NCBI GenBank assembly: GCA_037442365.1 | Contig: JBBIQK010000021.1 | Span: 1 to 42,881 of the forward strand | From: GBS-DC sp037442365 | GTDB taxonomy: Bacteria > Armatimonadota > Fimbriimonadia > Fimbriimonadales > GBS-DC | Length of the DNA stretch: 42,881 bases | Reading direction: 5' to 3' | Shown: positions 31,729 to 39,498 of the stretch, piece by piece | How the letters are laid out: every line of letters begins with the position of its first letter | Numbering within the stretch: position 1 is the stretch's first letter | Notes under the pieces: generated by a model | What the model was told of the DNA's origin: nothing | Databases searched by the model: none | The model's input: only the letters and a program-made list of their open reading frames with translations | Program-made: the position numbers and the translations under genes

Positions 31729-32403
31729 GTGCGCTCTGCGGCGGAGATAGGGTACGAATTGCTGCTTCAGGGCAGGTACGCAGATGCGCTGCCGTTTTTG
31801 CAGCGTGCAGTTGCTGAGCAGCCGCGCGAGGGGCGCGTGCATCTGTGCCTCGCGCTCGCCTACGCGCATCAGGGCGATATCACCAGCGCCGAGCGGCACT
31901 TTGCGCAGGCAATCGCGCTCAGCCCGCAGGATGGGTATGTGTTCTACAACTGGGGCGCGTACCTGCACCGCCAGAACCGCCTGCGGGAAGCGCTGCAGGC
32001 GTATGAGACCGCGCACCGACTGGATCCGACACTGATTGCCGCACAGCAGGCGGCGAACGCCCTGCGTGGAGGAACGCCTGCCTATACGCCTGTGTCGCCG
32101 CCGGCTCCAACGCCAACCTCTTCGCCGCCGCCCGTGAACCCCACCGACTTCCACATGCCCGCCGCCAGTCGGTACCGCAGCGCACGGGGCTGTATCACGG
32201 CGGGCGTGCTGATGGCGGTCTTCGGCTTGTGTGTGCCGCCCGTTGGGTTCTTCGGCGGACTGATTTGCGGCGTAATCGCGATGATGCGCGGCGCGTTGAT
32301 GGGCGGGCTGGTAGTGATTGTGCTGGCAGGCGTGCTGGGCGCCATTGGCGTGCAGATGTGGGCACTTCTCTTCGAAACGATGCGTTCCTTCACGCCCCAG
32401 TAG
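31729..32403 (+). CDS. TPR-repeat membrane protein
   Basis: 224 residues from a GTG; the ATG at 31724 is in another frame and closes at once. Three tetratricopeptide repeats fill residues 3-105 (GYELLLQGRYADALPFLQRAV, LALAYAHQGDITSAERHFAQAI, WGAYLHRQNRLREALQAYETAHRLDP). A Pro/Thr-rich linker follows (118-140), then a basic patch and two or three membrane segments (153-211) rich in Gly, Ala and Val. The N-terminal repeats have no signal peptide, so they probably face the cytoplasm. It would recruit partners to the membrane; which ones is unknown. It is divergent from htrA with 58 bases between the starts. Confidence 0.75.
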   Translation: MRSAAEIGYELLLQGRYADALPFLQRAVAEQPREGRVHLCLALAYAHQGDITSAERHFAQAIALSPQDGYVFYNWGAYLHRQNRLREALQAYETAHRLDPTLIAAQQAANALRGGTPAYTPVSPPAPTPTSSPPPVNPTDFHMPAASRYRSARGCITAGVLMAVFGLCVPPVGFFGGLICGVIAMMRGALMGGLVVIVLAGVLGAIGVQMWALLFETMRSFTPQ

Positions 32404-32408
32404 TTCGG

Positions 32409-32705
32409 CTACAGACGCACCCGCGCCTGCTCCTCCAGTTGCTGCTCCAGATAGCGCACGCGCTCCTGCAGCGCCTCCAGAGTCGCCTGCAGGCTCATAT
32501 CGTATTGGGTGGAGGTGTCGCGCAGCTGGGCAATCTCTTCGCGAATCGCGTCGAGCTGCGCCGCCATCTCCTGATTGCTCAGTCGGCGCCGCTCCAGCTC
32601 CATCTCCAACATCTCCTTGCGGTGTTTCAGCACCATCGCTGTAATCGGTACAAACAGCGCGGGTCCGAAGATGCACAAAACGACCACCAGTGCTACAATG
32701 TCCAT
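32409..32705 (-). CDS. Small membrane-anchored coiled-coil protein (PspB-like layout)
   Basis: 98 residues. One N-terminal membrane helix (MDIVALVVVLCIFGPALFVPITAMVL) is followed by a long charged coiled coil (MLEMELERRRLSNQEMAAQLDAIREEIAQLRD...LQERVRYLEQQLEEQA). The layout resembles phage-shock protein PspB, but the sequence itself is too generic to claim orthology. ATG at 32705 follows AGGAAAA. It is divergent from the four-PDZ protease, sharing a palindromic promoter with it, and converges on the TPR gene (stops 5 bases apart). Confidence 0.65.
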   Translation of the reverse strand: MDIVALVVVLCIFGPALFVPITAMVLKHRKEMLEMELERRRLSNQEMAAQLDAIREEIAQLRDTSTQYDMSLQATLEALQERVRYLEQQLEEQARVRL

Positions 32706-32727
32706 CGTTTTCCTGTCCCCTCTGTGG

Positions 32728-32749
32728 AAGTATACCATGCGGTATACTT
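32728..32749. promoter_or_regulatory. Palindromic double promoter: AAGTATACC-ATGC-GGTATACTT
   Basis: A perfect 9-bp inverted repeat with a 4-base centre. Each arm reads GGTATACT on its own strand: minus 32736-32729 for the coiled-coil gene, plus 32741-32748 for the four-PDZ protease. Predicted starts are near 32722 and 32755, with 17- and 16-base leaders. Two polymerases could not occupy both at once. It could equally be a regulator's binding site. Confidence 0.6.
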
Positions 32750-32770
32750 TCTGCGAGGCTGGCTGCGCTT

Positions 32771-34813
32771 ATGAGACGGTTGTTCGGTTTATGGCTTGGG
32801 TTCGCGCTTCTCATTCCCGTGATTGTGCATGCGCAAGGTCGCGCCGCGTTGCAGGACGCCCTGCGCCGCGATATCGAACGCGCCCGTGAGAAGGTCTTCC
32901 CCGCGCTGGTGAACATTCTGGTGGTGAACCGCTACTTTGACGGCGGTCGGGCGCAGTACGCGCTGGGGGGCGGCAGCGGCGTGATTGTGTCGCCGGATGG
33001 GCTGGTGCTGACAAATTATCATGTGGCTTCGGACACTGTGCGGATTTTTTGCACGCTGAACACGGGCGAGCGACTGGAGGCGGAATCGCTGTTCAACGAC
33101 GCGCTGACCGACCTGAGCGTGCTGCGCCTCAAGCTGCCCCCCAACGCGCCCAAACGGGAGTTTCCTTATGCGGCGCTGGGCGACTCGGACGCCCTCAAGA
33201 CAGGCGACTATGTGCTGGCGATGGGCAACCCGCTGCTGCTGGCGTCGTCCGTGACGCTGGGGATTGTGTCGAACCCGAAGCGCGTGTTCCTGAACCCGTT
33301 CAATCAGGAGCTGGAGGGCGCGGAGTTCGAGCGCGGCGACCGTTCGGGGATGCTAACCCGCTGGATTCAGCACGATGCGCTGATACTGCCGGGCAATTCG
33401 GGCGGTCCGCTGGTGAACCTGCAGGGCGAGGTGGTCGGGATTAATCAGCTGGGCGGTTCGGGGCTGGGGTTCGCCATTCCTTCGCGTATCGCGCGCGGGG
33501 TGCTGGAGCAGGTGCGGCGCGCGGGGCGCGTGGAGCGCGGCTGGCTGGGCTTTCGCGCGATGCCCGTCGACAAGCTGCGCCGCACGGACGGTGCGCTGGT
33601 CGCCGCGATTACGCCCGACTCACCCGCCGAGAAAGCAGGGCTGCAGCCCGGCGACATCGTTCTGCGTATTGATGGGCGACCCGTGAACGCGCGCTTCCCC
33701 GAAGAGATTCCGCTGGTGTACCTGCAAATCGCCGAGCTGCCGATTGGGAAGACAGTCGCGATCGAGTATCTGCGCAACGGCGCGCGCAAGACGGCGCAGG
33801 CGCAGGTGGAGCGCATGGAGCCTTACTACGGCGAGGAGGACGAGTTCCGCACGCTGGGCTTCACGGCGCGGGACATCACCCGTCCGATGGCGCGCGCGAC
33901 GCGCCTGCCCGAAGCGGGCGTGCAAATCACGGGCGTCCGCCCGGGCTACCCGCTGGACACCGCCGAGCCGAAGCTGAACACGGGCGACGCGATTGTGCGC
34001 TTTGGTGAGCGCGACATCCGCAACCTGAACGACCTGCGCGCAGCCATCGAGGCGCACAAGGAGCAGGAGACCATCCCGATTGTGTTTCAGCGGCGCACGG
34101 AGACGCTGATCACGGTGATACGCAACCGTCCGCCGTCGTCGCCCAGCCCCAGCGTTGAGCTGCCCAAAGCGTGGCTGGGAGTGCGCACGCAGGTCATCAC
34201 GCAGCCCGTCGCGCAGGCGCTGGGCGATCCGAACCTGAAAGGCTTCCGCATTACCGAAGTGTTGCCCTACACGGAGGCGAGCCGCGCGGGGCTGCAGGTG
34301 GGCGATCTGATTGTCGCGCTGAACGGCGAGCCGCTGGAGGCGTTCCGCACGCAGGACGCCCGCGATCTGGAGCGGCGCATCGAGCGCATGCCCATCGGCG
34401 AGGAAGCGACGCTGACCATCGTGCGCAACGGCGCGCGGCAGGAAGTGCGCGTCAAGATGGAGCCCGGTCCCGCCGCCGCCGAAGCCGCCCGCAGCGTGCG
34501 CCAGAACGAACTCGACTTCGCCGTGCGCGACATCACCGCCCTGGATCGCATGCGCAACGGCTGGCGCGAAGACCAGCAGGGCGTGCTGGTCACCGAAGTG
34601 CCCAACGGCAGTTGGGGACAAATCGCGGGACTGCGCAACGGCGACCTGATCCTGGCGGTCAACGAGCAACCCATCCGCAGCACAGAAGAGTTCCAGCAGA
34701 CGATGCAGACCCTCGTGCAGCAGCAGCCCCCGGTGGTCATCCTGCAGGTGCTGCGCGAGCGCGAGACCTCGTTTGTGTTCATCGAGCCTGACTGGAAGGA
34801 AATCACCCAATAG
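32771..34813 (+). CDS. HtrA-type serine protease with four PDZ domains
   Basis: 680 residues from the ATG at 32771. After a signal peptide (LFGLWLGFALLIPVIVHAQ) comes a trypsin-like domain with the triad H84 (TNYHV), D114 (LTDLSVLRL) and S210 (GNSGGP). Four PDZ-like modules follow: RGWLGFRA...SPAEKAGLQPGDIVL; LGFTARDITRP...LNTGDAIVRF; WLGVRTQVI...ASRAGLQVGDLIV; and LDFAVRDITAL...AGLRNGDLILAV. Usual HtrA proteins have one or two. Module two keeps less of the peptide-binding loop. The protein should be periplasmic, probably binding C-termini of misfolded proteins. A catalytically lost paralogue follows 9 bases downstream. Confidence 0.92.
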   Translation: MRRLFGLWLGFALLIPVIVHAQGRAALQDALRRDIERAREKVFPALVNILVVNRYFDGGRAQYALGGGSGVIVSPDGLVLTNYHVASDTVRIFCTLNTGERLEAESLFNDALTDLSVLRLKLPPNAPKREFPYAALGDSDALKTGDYVLAMGNPLLLASSVTLGIVSNPKRVFLNPFNQELEGAEFERGDRSGMLTRWIQHDALILPGNSGGPLVNLQGEVVGINQLGGSGLGFAIPSRIARGVLEQVRRAGRVERGWLGFRAMPVDKLRRTDGALVAAITPDSPAEKAGLQPGDIVLRIDGRPVNARFPEEIPLVYLQIAELPIGKTVAIEYLRNGARKTAQAQVERMEPYYGEEDEFRTLGFTARDITRPMARATRLPEAGVQITGVRPGYPLDTAEPKLNTGDAIVRFGERDIRNLNDLRAAIEAHKEQETIPIVFQRRTETLITVIRNRPPSSPSPSVELPKAWLGVRTQVITQPVAQALGDPNLKGFRITEVLPYTEASRAGLQVGDLIVALNGEPLEAFRTQDARDLERRIERMPIGEEATLTIVRNGARQEVRVKMEPGPAAAEAARSVRQNELDFAVRDITALDRMRNGWREDQQGVLVTEVPNGSWGQIAGLRNGDLILAVNEQPIRSTEEFQQTMQTLVQQQPPVVILQVLRERETSFVFIEPDWKEITQ

Positions 34814-34822
34814 GAGGACACT

Positions 34823-35626
34823 ATGCGACAACTCTGGCTGATACTGCTGTGCCTGCCCATTTTTGTCTGGGCGCAGGCGACCGCTGAAAACAATAACGCC
34901 TACAGGCAAGTGCTGGAGAAAATCCAGCCCAACATTGTGACCGTGCGCGCGGTCATCAAGATCGATGTCAAATCGGAGGAGGAGACCGAGTCCAACGAGA
35001 GCAAGTTCACCCTGCAGGGGGTGGTTCTCACCAGCGACGGGCTGATTATGGCGTCGGGCGTGCTGCTGTCGTCCGAGAGCTTCAAGCAGCTGATTGGGCT
35101 GGAAGACGACGAATCGGTCAGCTTCACGATTACGCCGCAGAGCTTCAAAGTGATTTTCGGCGCGGAGACTAAAGAGTACGACGCGAAGCTGGTGGCGACC
35201 GATTCGCAGCTGGGAATCGCGTTCCTGAAGATTACGAATCTGGAGGGGCGCACGATTACGCCTATCGCCTTCGTGAACGAGGAGCTTTCGGTTGGCAAGG
35301 AGGTGCTTTCGGTGTCGCGCCTGCCGAAGGGCTACGACTACGCGCCCTACTTTGCGACGGGACGGATTATCAGTGAGGTGAGCAAGCCGCGCAAAGCGTA
35401 CCTGATGGAGGGCAACATCAGCGAGCTGGGGCTGCCCGTCTACAACATGAAGGGCGAGGCGGTCGGCGTGCTGGTGATTCTGCAGCACGGACTGAAGGAC
35501 GAGGAGATAGACTTCGGGTTCCGCTCGAACTTTGGGGACGACTCGCGCGCGGCGTTTCTGTTGCCCACGGCGACGCTGCGCCCGCTGATTGAGCAGGCAG
35601 TGCAGCGCGCCGCCAGCGTCCAGTGA
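34823..35626 (+). CDS. Catalytically dead trypsin-fold (HtrA-like) protein
   Basis: 267 residues with a signal peptide (LWLILLCLPIFVWAQ). The layout follows an HtrA protease domain: VLEKIQPNIVTVRAV, then GVVLTSDGLIMASGVLL where TNxHV should be, then ATDSQLGIAFLKI where the catalytic Asp should be, then GKEVLSVSRLP and GNISELGLPVYNMKGEAVGVLVI where GNSGGP should be. So His, Asp and Ser are all replaced, while the fold's framework and reading frame are intact, pointing to selected non-enzymatic use. It has no PDZ domain. The ATG follows AGGAGG. It is translationally linked to lipB by a 1-base overlap (TGATG) and sits 9 bases after the four-PDZ protease. Confidence 0.8.
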   Translation: MRQLWLILLCLPIFVWAQATAENNNAYRQVLEKIQPNIVTVRAVIKIDVKSEEETESNESKFTLQGVVLTSDGLIMASGVLLSSESFKQLIGLEDDESVSFTITPQSFKVIFGAETKEYDAKLVATDSQLGIAFLKITNLEGRTITPIAFVNEELSVGKEVLSVSRLPKGYDYAPYFATGRIISEVSKPRKAYLMEGNISELGLPVYNMKGEAVGVLVILQHGLKDEEIDFGFRSNFGDDSRAAFLLPTATLRPLIEQAVQRAASVQ

Positions 35627-36309
35627 TGGAGTCCCGACCCGCGCGATTGCTGGATCTGGGGATTGTGCCCTACGCGCCCGCGCTGGAGCTGCAGCGGCAG
35701 TTGCACGCCCAGCGCGTGGCGGGCGCAATCCCCGACACATTGCTGTTGCTGGAACACCCGCCCGTGATTACGCTGGGCAAGGCGTTCCATCCCGAACACC
35801 TGCGCTACGCCCGCGAGTTCTACGCCCAGCAGGGCATCGAGCTGCACCCGACCGACCGCGGCGGCGATGTGACCTGCCATAATCCCGAACAGCTGGTGGG
35901 CTACCCCATCTTCGACATTCGCCAGCACGGGCGCGATTTGCACAGGTTCCTGCGCGCTATCGAGCAGGCGATTATCGATGCGCTGGGCGCGTTCGGGATT
36001 GAGGCGCATCGCGAAGCGGGCTACACAGGCGTGTGGGTGGGCGACGCCAAAATCGCCGCGATTGGCATCAAAGCCAGCCAGTGGGTCAGCATGCACGGCT
36101 TCGCGCTGAATGTGAACAACGACCTGCGCCTGTTCCAGACGATTGTGCCCTGCGGCATCGCCGACCGCCCCGTGACCTCCATGGAGCAGGTACTGGGACG
36201 CCCCGCGCCGATGGACGCCGTCAAACAGCAGGTGGCGCAGGCGTTTGAGGGGGTGTTTGGGATCGAGTTTGCCGCGTCCTCAACCGAAACCGTCCCGCTG
36301 AGCGTTTGA
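35626..36309 (+). CDS. lipB: Octanoyl-[ACP]:protein N-octanoyltransferase LipB
   Basis: 227 residues from the ATG at 35626 (a GTG at 35623 also exists). LipB moves octanoyl groups from acyl carrier protein to lipoyl domains, the first step of lipoate assembly, in the cytoplasm. Signatures are LLEHPPVITLGKAF, TDRGGDVTCHNPEQLVGYPI, the catalytic Lys segment AKIAAIGIK with K142, and the thioester-forming C176 in IVPCGI. Length is normal. Its place after envelope protease genes is probably transcriptional convenience. The last 30 bases overlap the end of the converging res gene. Confidence 0.96.
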   Translation: MESRPARLLDLGIVPYAPALELQRQLHAQRVAGAIPDTLLLLEHPPVITLGKAFHPEHLRYAREFYAQQGIELHPTDRGGDVTCHNPEQLVGYPIFDIRQHGRDLHRFLRAIEQAIIDALGAFGIEAHREAGYTGVWVGDAKIAAIGIKASQWVSMHGFALNVNNDLRLFQTIVPCGIADRPVTSMEQVLGRPAPMDAVKQQVAQAFEGVFGIEFAASSTETVPLSV

Positions 36310-39300
36310 AGCAGGTTCAAGCTGCAGCACGCGGTCTATCAACTTCGAGAGGTAGTCCGTGTCCTCCATAAACAGCACATGATTCTGCTCGAACTCCTCT
36401 TGTGTGTGGTTGCCCTGCCCGAACGCTTTTTCTATCTCTGCGTAGGGGCTGGTGGAGAGGATGAACGAGGTCAGACGCACGCGCCTGCCGCCGCGCGAGC
36501 GAATCTGTCGACTCATCGCTTCGAGCTCTTTGTGCAGGCAAATCTTGGGGTCGTTGAAGCCGCCGCGCGCCATGCGCAACCCGTGCGGATCGATAAATGC
36601 TATCCGCTGGGCATGCCTGTCAACCACCCACAGAATGAAGTCGGGATAGAACGCTTCGACGTGTCGCGAGTCGAAAAAGCCGATGCCCGCGCCTCGCGTC
36701 TGGTTGCGCAGCAGAAAAATCTGCTTTCCGTTCAGGCAACGGGAATTTTGCTGCAGGTACTCGCGTAAATCGCGCACGAACTTCGCCTCGTTTTCATCCA
36801 GTCCGGGCGGCGTCATCGACTCAATCTGCTCATGTGCCAGCAACAACGGCAGGTAGAGATGCCTGTCGAAGTGAATGTGCGGAAAGTCCTGCACATCTTG
36901 CTTGTAGAGCCGATCTGCCTGACTCAGGAGTTCCTTGACCTGCTCCAGAAACTGCTGATTGGTTTTCGCAATCCTGAGCGTGTATTCGGGCGGCTCGCTC
37001 CATTTGAGATTGGGGTCCTCTTCGGTGAGCGGGGCGAGCTGGAGATTCTGGCGTTCCCATTCGCGGCGTTTGCGGTCGTAGAAGGCGGCAAGATACTTTT
37101 TCAGCACGCTGAGCGCAATCTCCTCCACACGGCGCAGGTCATTGAACTGCTTTGGGTCAAGAATCGCGTCGGAGCAGAGTAGCGTGTAGTTGCCCTCTTC
37201 CAGAATTTTGCGCAGAGTCTCCCTTGTGAAACTGAGATTGTGCATGCCCTTCAGCCGACGGAACTCCAGCATCTCCAGATAGAGGCGCTCCCAGTTGAGC
37301 AGGGGAACCCATCCTTTGAGCGCGGTTGCCTGATTCTCGCCGCCTGCCCGCTCGATGCGCTCACCTTCCTGCCCCGATTGCATGCTTTCGATGCGCGGGC
37401 GCAGGTCAAGGCTCACTTTTAGGGATTGGTCGCACGCCAGCGCCACGACGCAATCGTCCTCAAAGCGCTTTCCATCAGGCAGGCGCAACACCTGCAGCTC
37501 ATGCTCAAGGAACTCCTTCTTAACCTGAACAGGAACGCGAACCTCTTCAAAATCGGTTTCTATGCCCTCTTGCTTGAGGTATTCGCGGAACTGCGCCATG
37601 TAGTTGGCGCGGACGCCGAACACATTCAGCGTTTCCAGCAGGCGAATATCAGGTGGGGCGTCGCTTGCGTGTATCGCCTGACTGCGCTTGAGGGAACGGT
37701 CTTTGCCCCAGAGACGCACCCCACGCCCAAAGAGCTGGATAATCTGCGAACCCTCGCCCTTGCCGATGTTCATCAGCCCCATGCTGGACACGCGAAAGCT
37801 GTCCCAGCCTTCCATAAACTTGCGCGAGCCAATCAGAATATTCACAGGCGAATCGGGGGCGTTGATGCGCTCGAACAGCGAGCGATTGATATTGTCTTCC
37901 GTGCAGGCAACCCCCTGCCCGGAAATTCGCTTCATTAGCCCCGCCACATCGCCGATATTAATCACGCCGAAATAGGTCTCCCCTGCACGCAAGCCAATCT
38001 CTCCTGGCGCGTTTTTCAGCGCCACCGCCTGCAGGGTGTTGCCTGCTTTCGCGTGGAACACGCTCTGCAGGATGGCGTCGTAAATCGCCTGATCGTCGGC
38101 ACGGTACTTCCTGCGCAGGGCGGGAAACCGACTGTGAAACAGGTGGTTGTCGTCGCCATCTTTTAGCCCCGATTGCCCGCTGAGGAGCTTCACGATTTGC
38201 TGGCTCCATGTGTTTCTGTCGCTCAAAAAGCGGTGCAGGAACCCCACAATCTCCTGCACATCGGTCAGGCTTTGTTCGTCATCACTGCTACCCCCCGTAA
38301 CGCTGTGTCCGACAAACACCCACAGGGGCTTCTCCACATTGAACGGTCGCAACGCCTCGTGGTTCTCGCTATAGACCATCAACTGCTCGTAAAACGAAAG
38401 CAGGTTGCCCAGCAGCATCCAGTCGCTGAAGGTGTTGTTGGTGGTGTCGGACAGATTGAGGATGAAGTAGTCTTTGCCGTAGCCGTCGTGGTAGAAGTGC
38501 GGGTAGGAATAGTCAAAGAGGATGGCTTTCGCGTATTCGTTGAGCAGGTCGCGGCGTTTGTTCTGGCTGGCGCCGTTGACAATCTGTCCGAAGGTGGCGC
38601 TGTATTCGAAGGTGAAGCCGTCCCGCGCGAGTTTCTCGCGCAGGCTGCGCCACACTTCGCCGCTCGCGCCGCGATGCCCCTCGTCCACCAGCAGCAGGTT
38701 ATTCGTGCCGAACGATTCGACCGCCACGCTCAGCCCGCCGCCGCGCTTGCTCTCGGTCAGCTTGGTAATCTCTATCACGCGCACAATCGGCGCGCCGTTC
38801 GCCATGCCGAAAAGTCCCCCCTCGGCTTCGTCGTAGCGGCATGCCCTTATCCCGCTCTTGCGAAACTCTTCCAGGTGCTGACGCGACAGCCCTTCGTTCG
38901 GCGTTATCAGCAGGATGTTATCGTGCGCGACTTTGTCCGCGCTATAGTGCAGGTACTGCCACAGGTTGAGATGCATCACCAGCGTTTTGCCGCTGCCCGT
39001 CGCCATCCAGAAAGCCAGCTTGGTGAGGTCGTTCTCGGTGAAGGGGTCTATCTCGCGCCAGCCGTTGCTGTCCAGAAACCCGTTCAGTGCCTTAAGCAAA
39101 TCGTCTCGCGCGTTGAAAAACTTGTCCAGATAAATCTCAGTGAACAGCGCGGCGAGGTACTGGAAGTATTTGAGTTGCACACGCGGCTCGCGCGTGCGGT
39201 TCATCCGCTCCAGGTGTGCCTTGATGTTCAGGTCGTACCCCGCCAGTTTTTCTTCCGAGATTTGTACGCCCTGTATCCCGCGCAGGGCATAAAAGAAGTA

Positions 39301-39498
39301 GCTGTGTCCCTCTTCCGTCCAGCCCTCCTGTGTGTTGTGCAGTTTCTCGCGCAGGGTTTTGAAATCCCGCTCTCCCAGCTGCTGGCACAGGTAGCTGTTC
39401 AGCGCCAGCCTGTGCTGGAGCAGGGGCAGTGAACCCGCGCCTTTCAGGTTGCGTTTCTCCTGCTTTCCCTGCTCAGCCTTCGCCTCAGCCAATCTCAT
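36280..39498 (-). CDS. res: Type III-like restriction enzyme Res subunit (helicase/nuclease)
   Basis: A 1072-residue superfamily 2 ATPase. Walker A is MATGSGKT (165-172), motif II VDEGH (271-275), motif III SAT (300-302), motif VI QLFGRGVRLWGK. A nuclease-like site stands near the C-terminus: P952-D953 in YPDFILWVV and, a strand later, FID-P-H (D970, H972) where Res enzymes usually have E-x-K. With Mod it should cut DNA near unmethylated copies of the site that Mod recognises, after ATP-driven communication. Its ATG overlaps the mod stop by 4 bases. Alternatives: an ATPase of a related defence system with altered nuclease chemistry. Confidence 0.85.
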   Translation of the reverse strand: MRLAEAKAEQGKQEKRNLKGAGSLPLLQHRLALNSYLCQQLGERDFKTLREKLHNTQEGWTEEGHSYFFYALRGIQGVQISEEKLAGYDLNIKAHLERMNRTREPRVQLKYFQYLAALFTEIYLDKFFNARDDLLKALNGFLDSNGWREIDPFTENDLTKLAFWMATGSGKTLVMHLNLWQYLHYSADKVAHDNILLITPNEGLSRQHLEEFRKSGIRACRYDEAEGGLFGMANGAPIVRVIEITKLTESKRGGGLSVAVESFGTNNLLLVDEGHRGASGEVWRSLREKLARDGFTFEYSATFGQIVNGASQNKRRDLLNEYAKAILFDYSYPHFYHDGYGKDYFILNLSDTTNNTFSDWMLLGNLLSFYEQLMVYSENHEALRPFNVEKPLWVFVGHSVTGGSSDDEQSLTDVQEIVGFLHRFLSDRNTWSQQIVKLLSGQSGLKDGDDNHLFHSRFPALRRKYRADDQAIYDAILQSVFHAKAGNTLQAVALKNAPGEIGLRAGETYFGVINIGDVAGLMKRISGQGVACTEDNINRSLFERINAPDSPVNILIGSRKFMEGWDSFRVSSMGLMNIGKGEGSQIIQLFGRGVRLWGKDRSLKRSQAIHASDAPPDIRLLETLNVFGVRANYMAQFREYLKQEGIETDFEEVRVPVQVKKEFLEHELQVLRLPDGKRFEDDCVVALACDQSLKVSLDLRPRIESMQSGQEGERIERAGGENQATALKGWVPLLNWERLYLEMLEFRRLKGMHNLSFTRETLRKILEEGNYTLLCSDAILDPKQFNDLRRVEEIALSVLKKYLAAFYDRKRREWERQNLQLAPLTEEDPNLKWSEPPEYTLRIAKTNQQFLEQVKELLSQADRLYKQDVQDFPHIHFDRHLYLPLLLAHEQIESMTPPGLDENEAKFVRDLREYLQQNSRCLNGKQIFLLRNQTRGAGIGFFDSRHVEAFYPDFILWVVDRHAQRIAFIDPHGLRMARGGFNDPKICLHKELEAMSRQIRSRGGRRVRLTSFILSTSPYAEIEKAFGQGNHTQEEFEQNHVLFMEDTDYLSKLIDRVLQLEPASNAQRDGFG

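Noticed and set aside
33620..35740. 706-codon open frame on the minus strand
   Set aside because: It runs antisense across the four-PDZ protease and the pseudoprotease, both of which have clear domains, and it lacks any motif or ribosome site.
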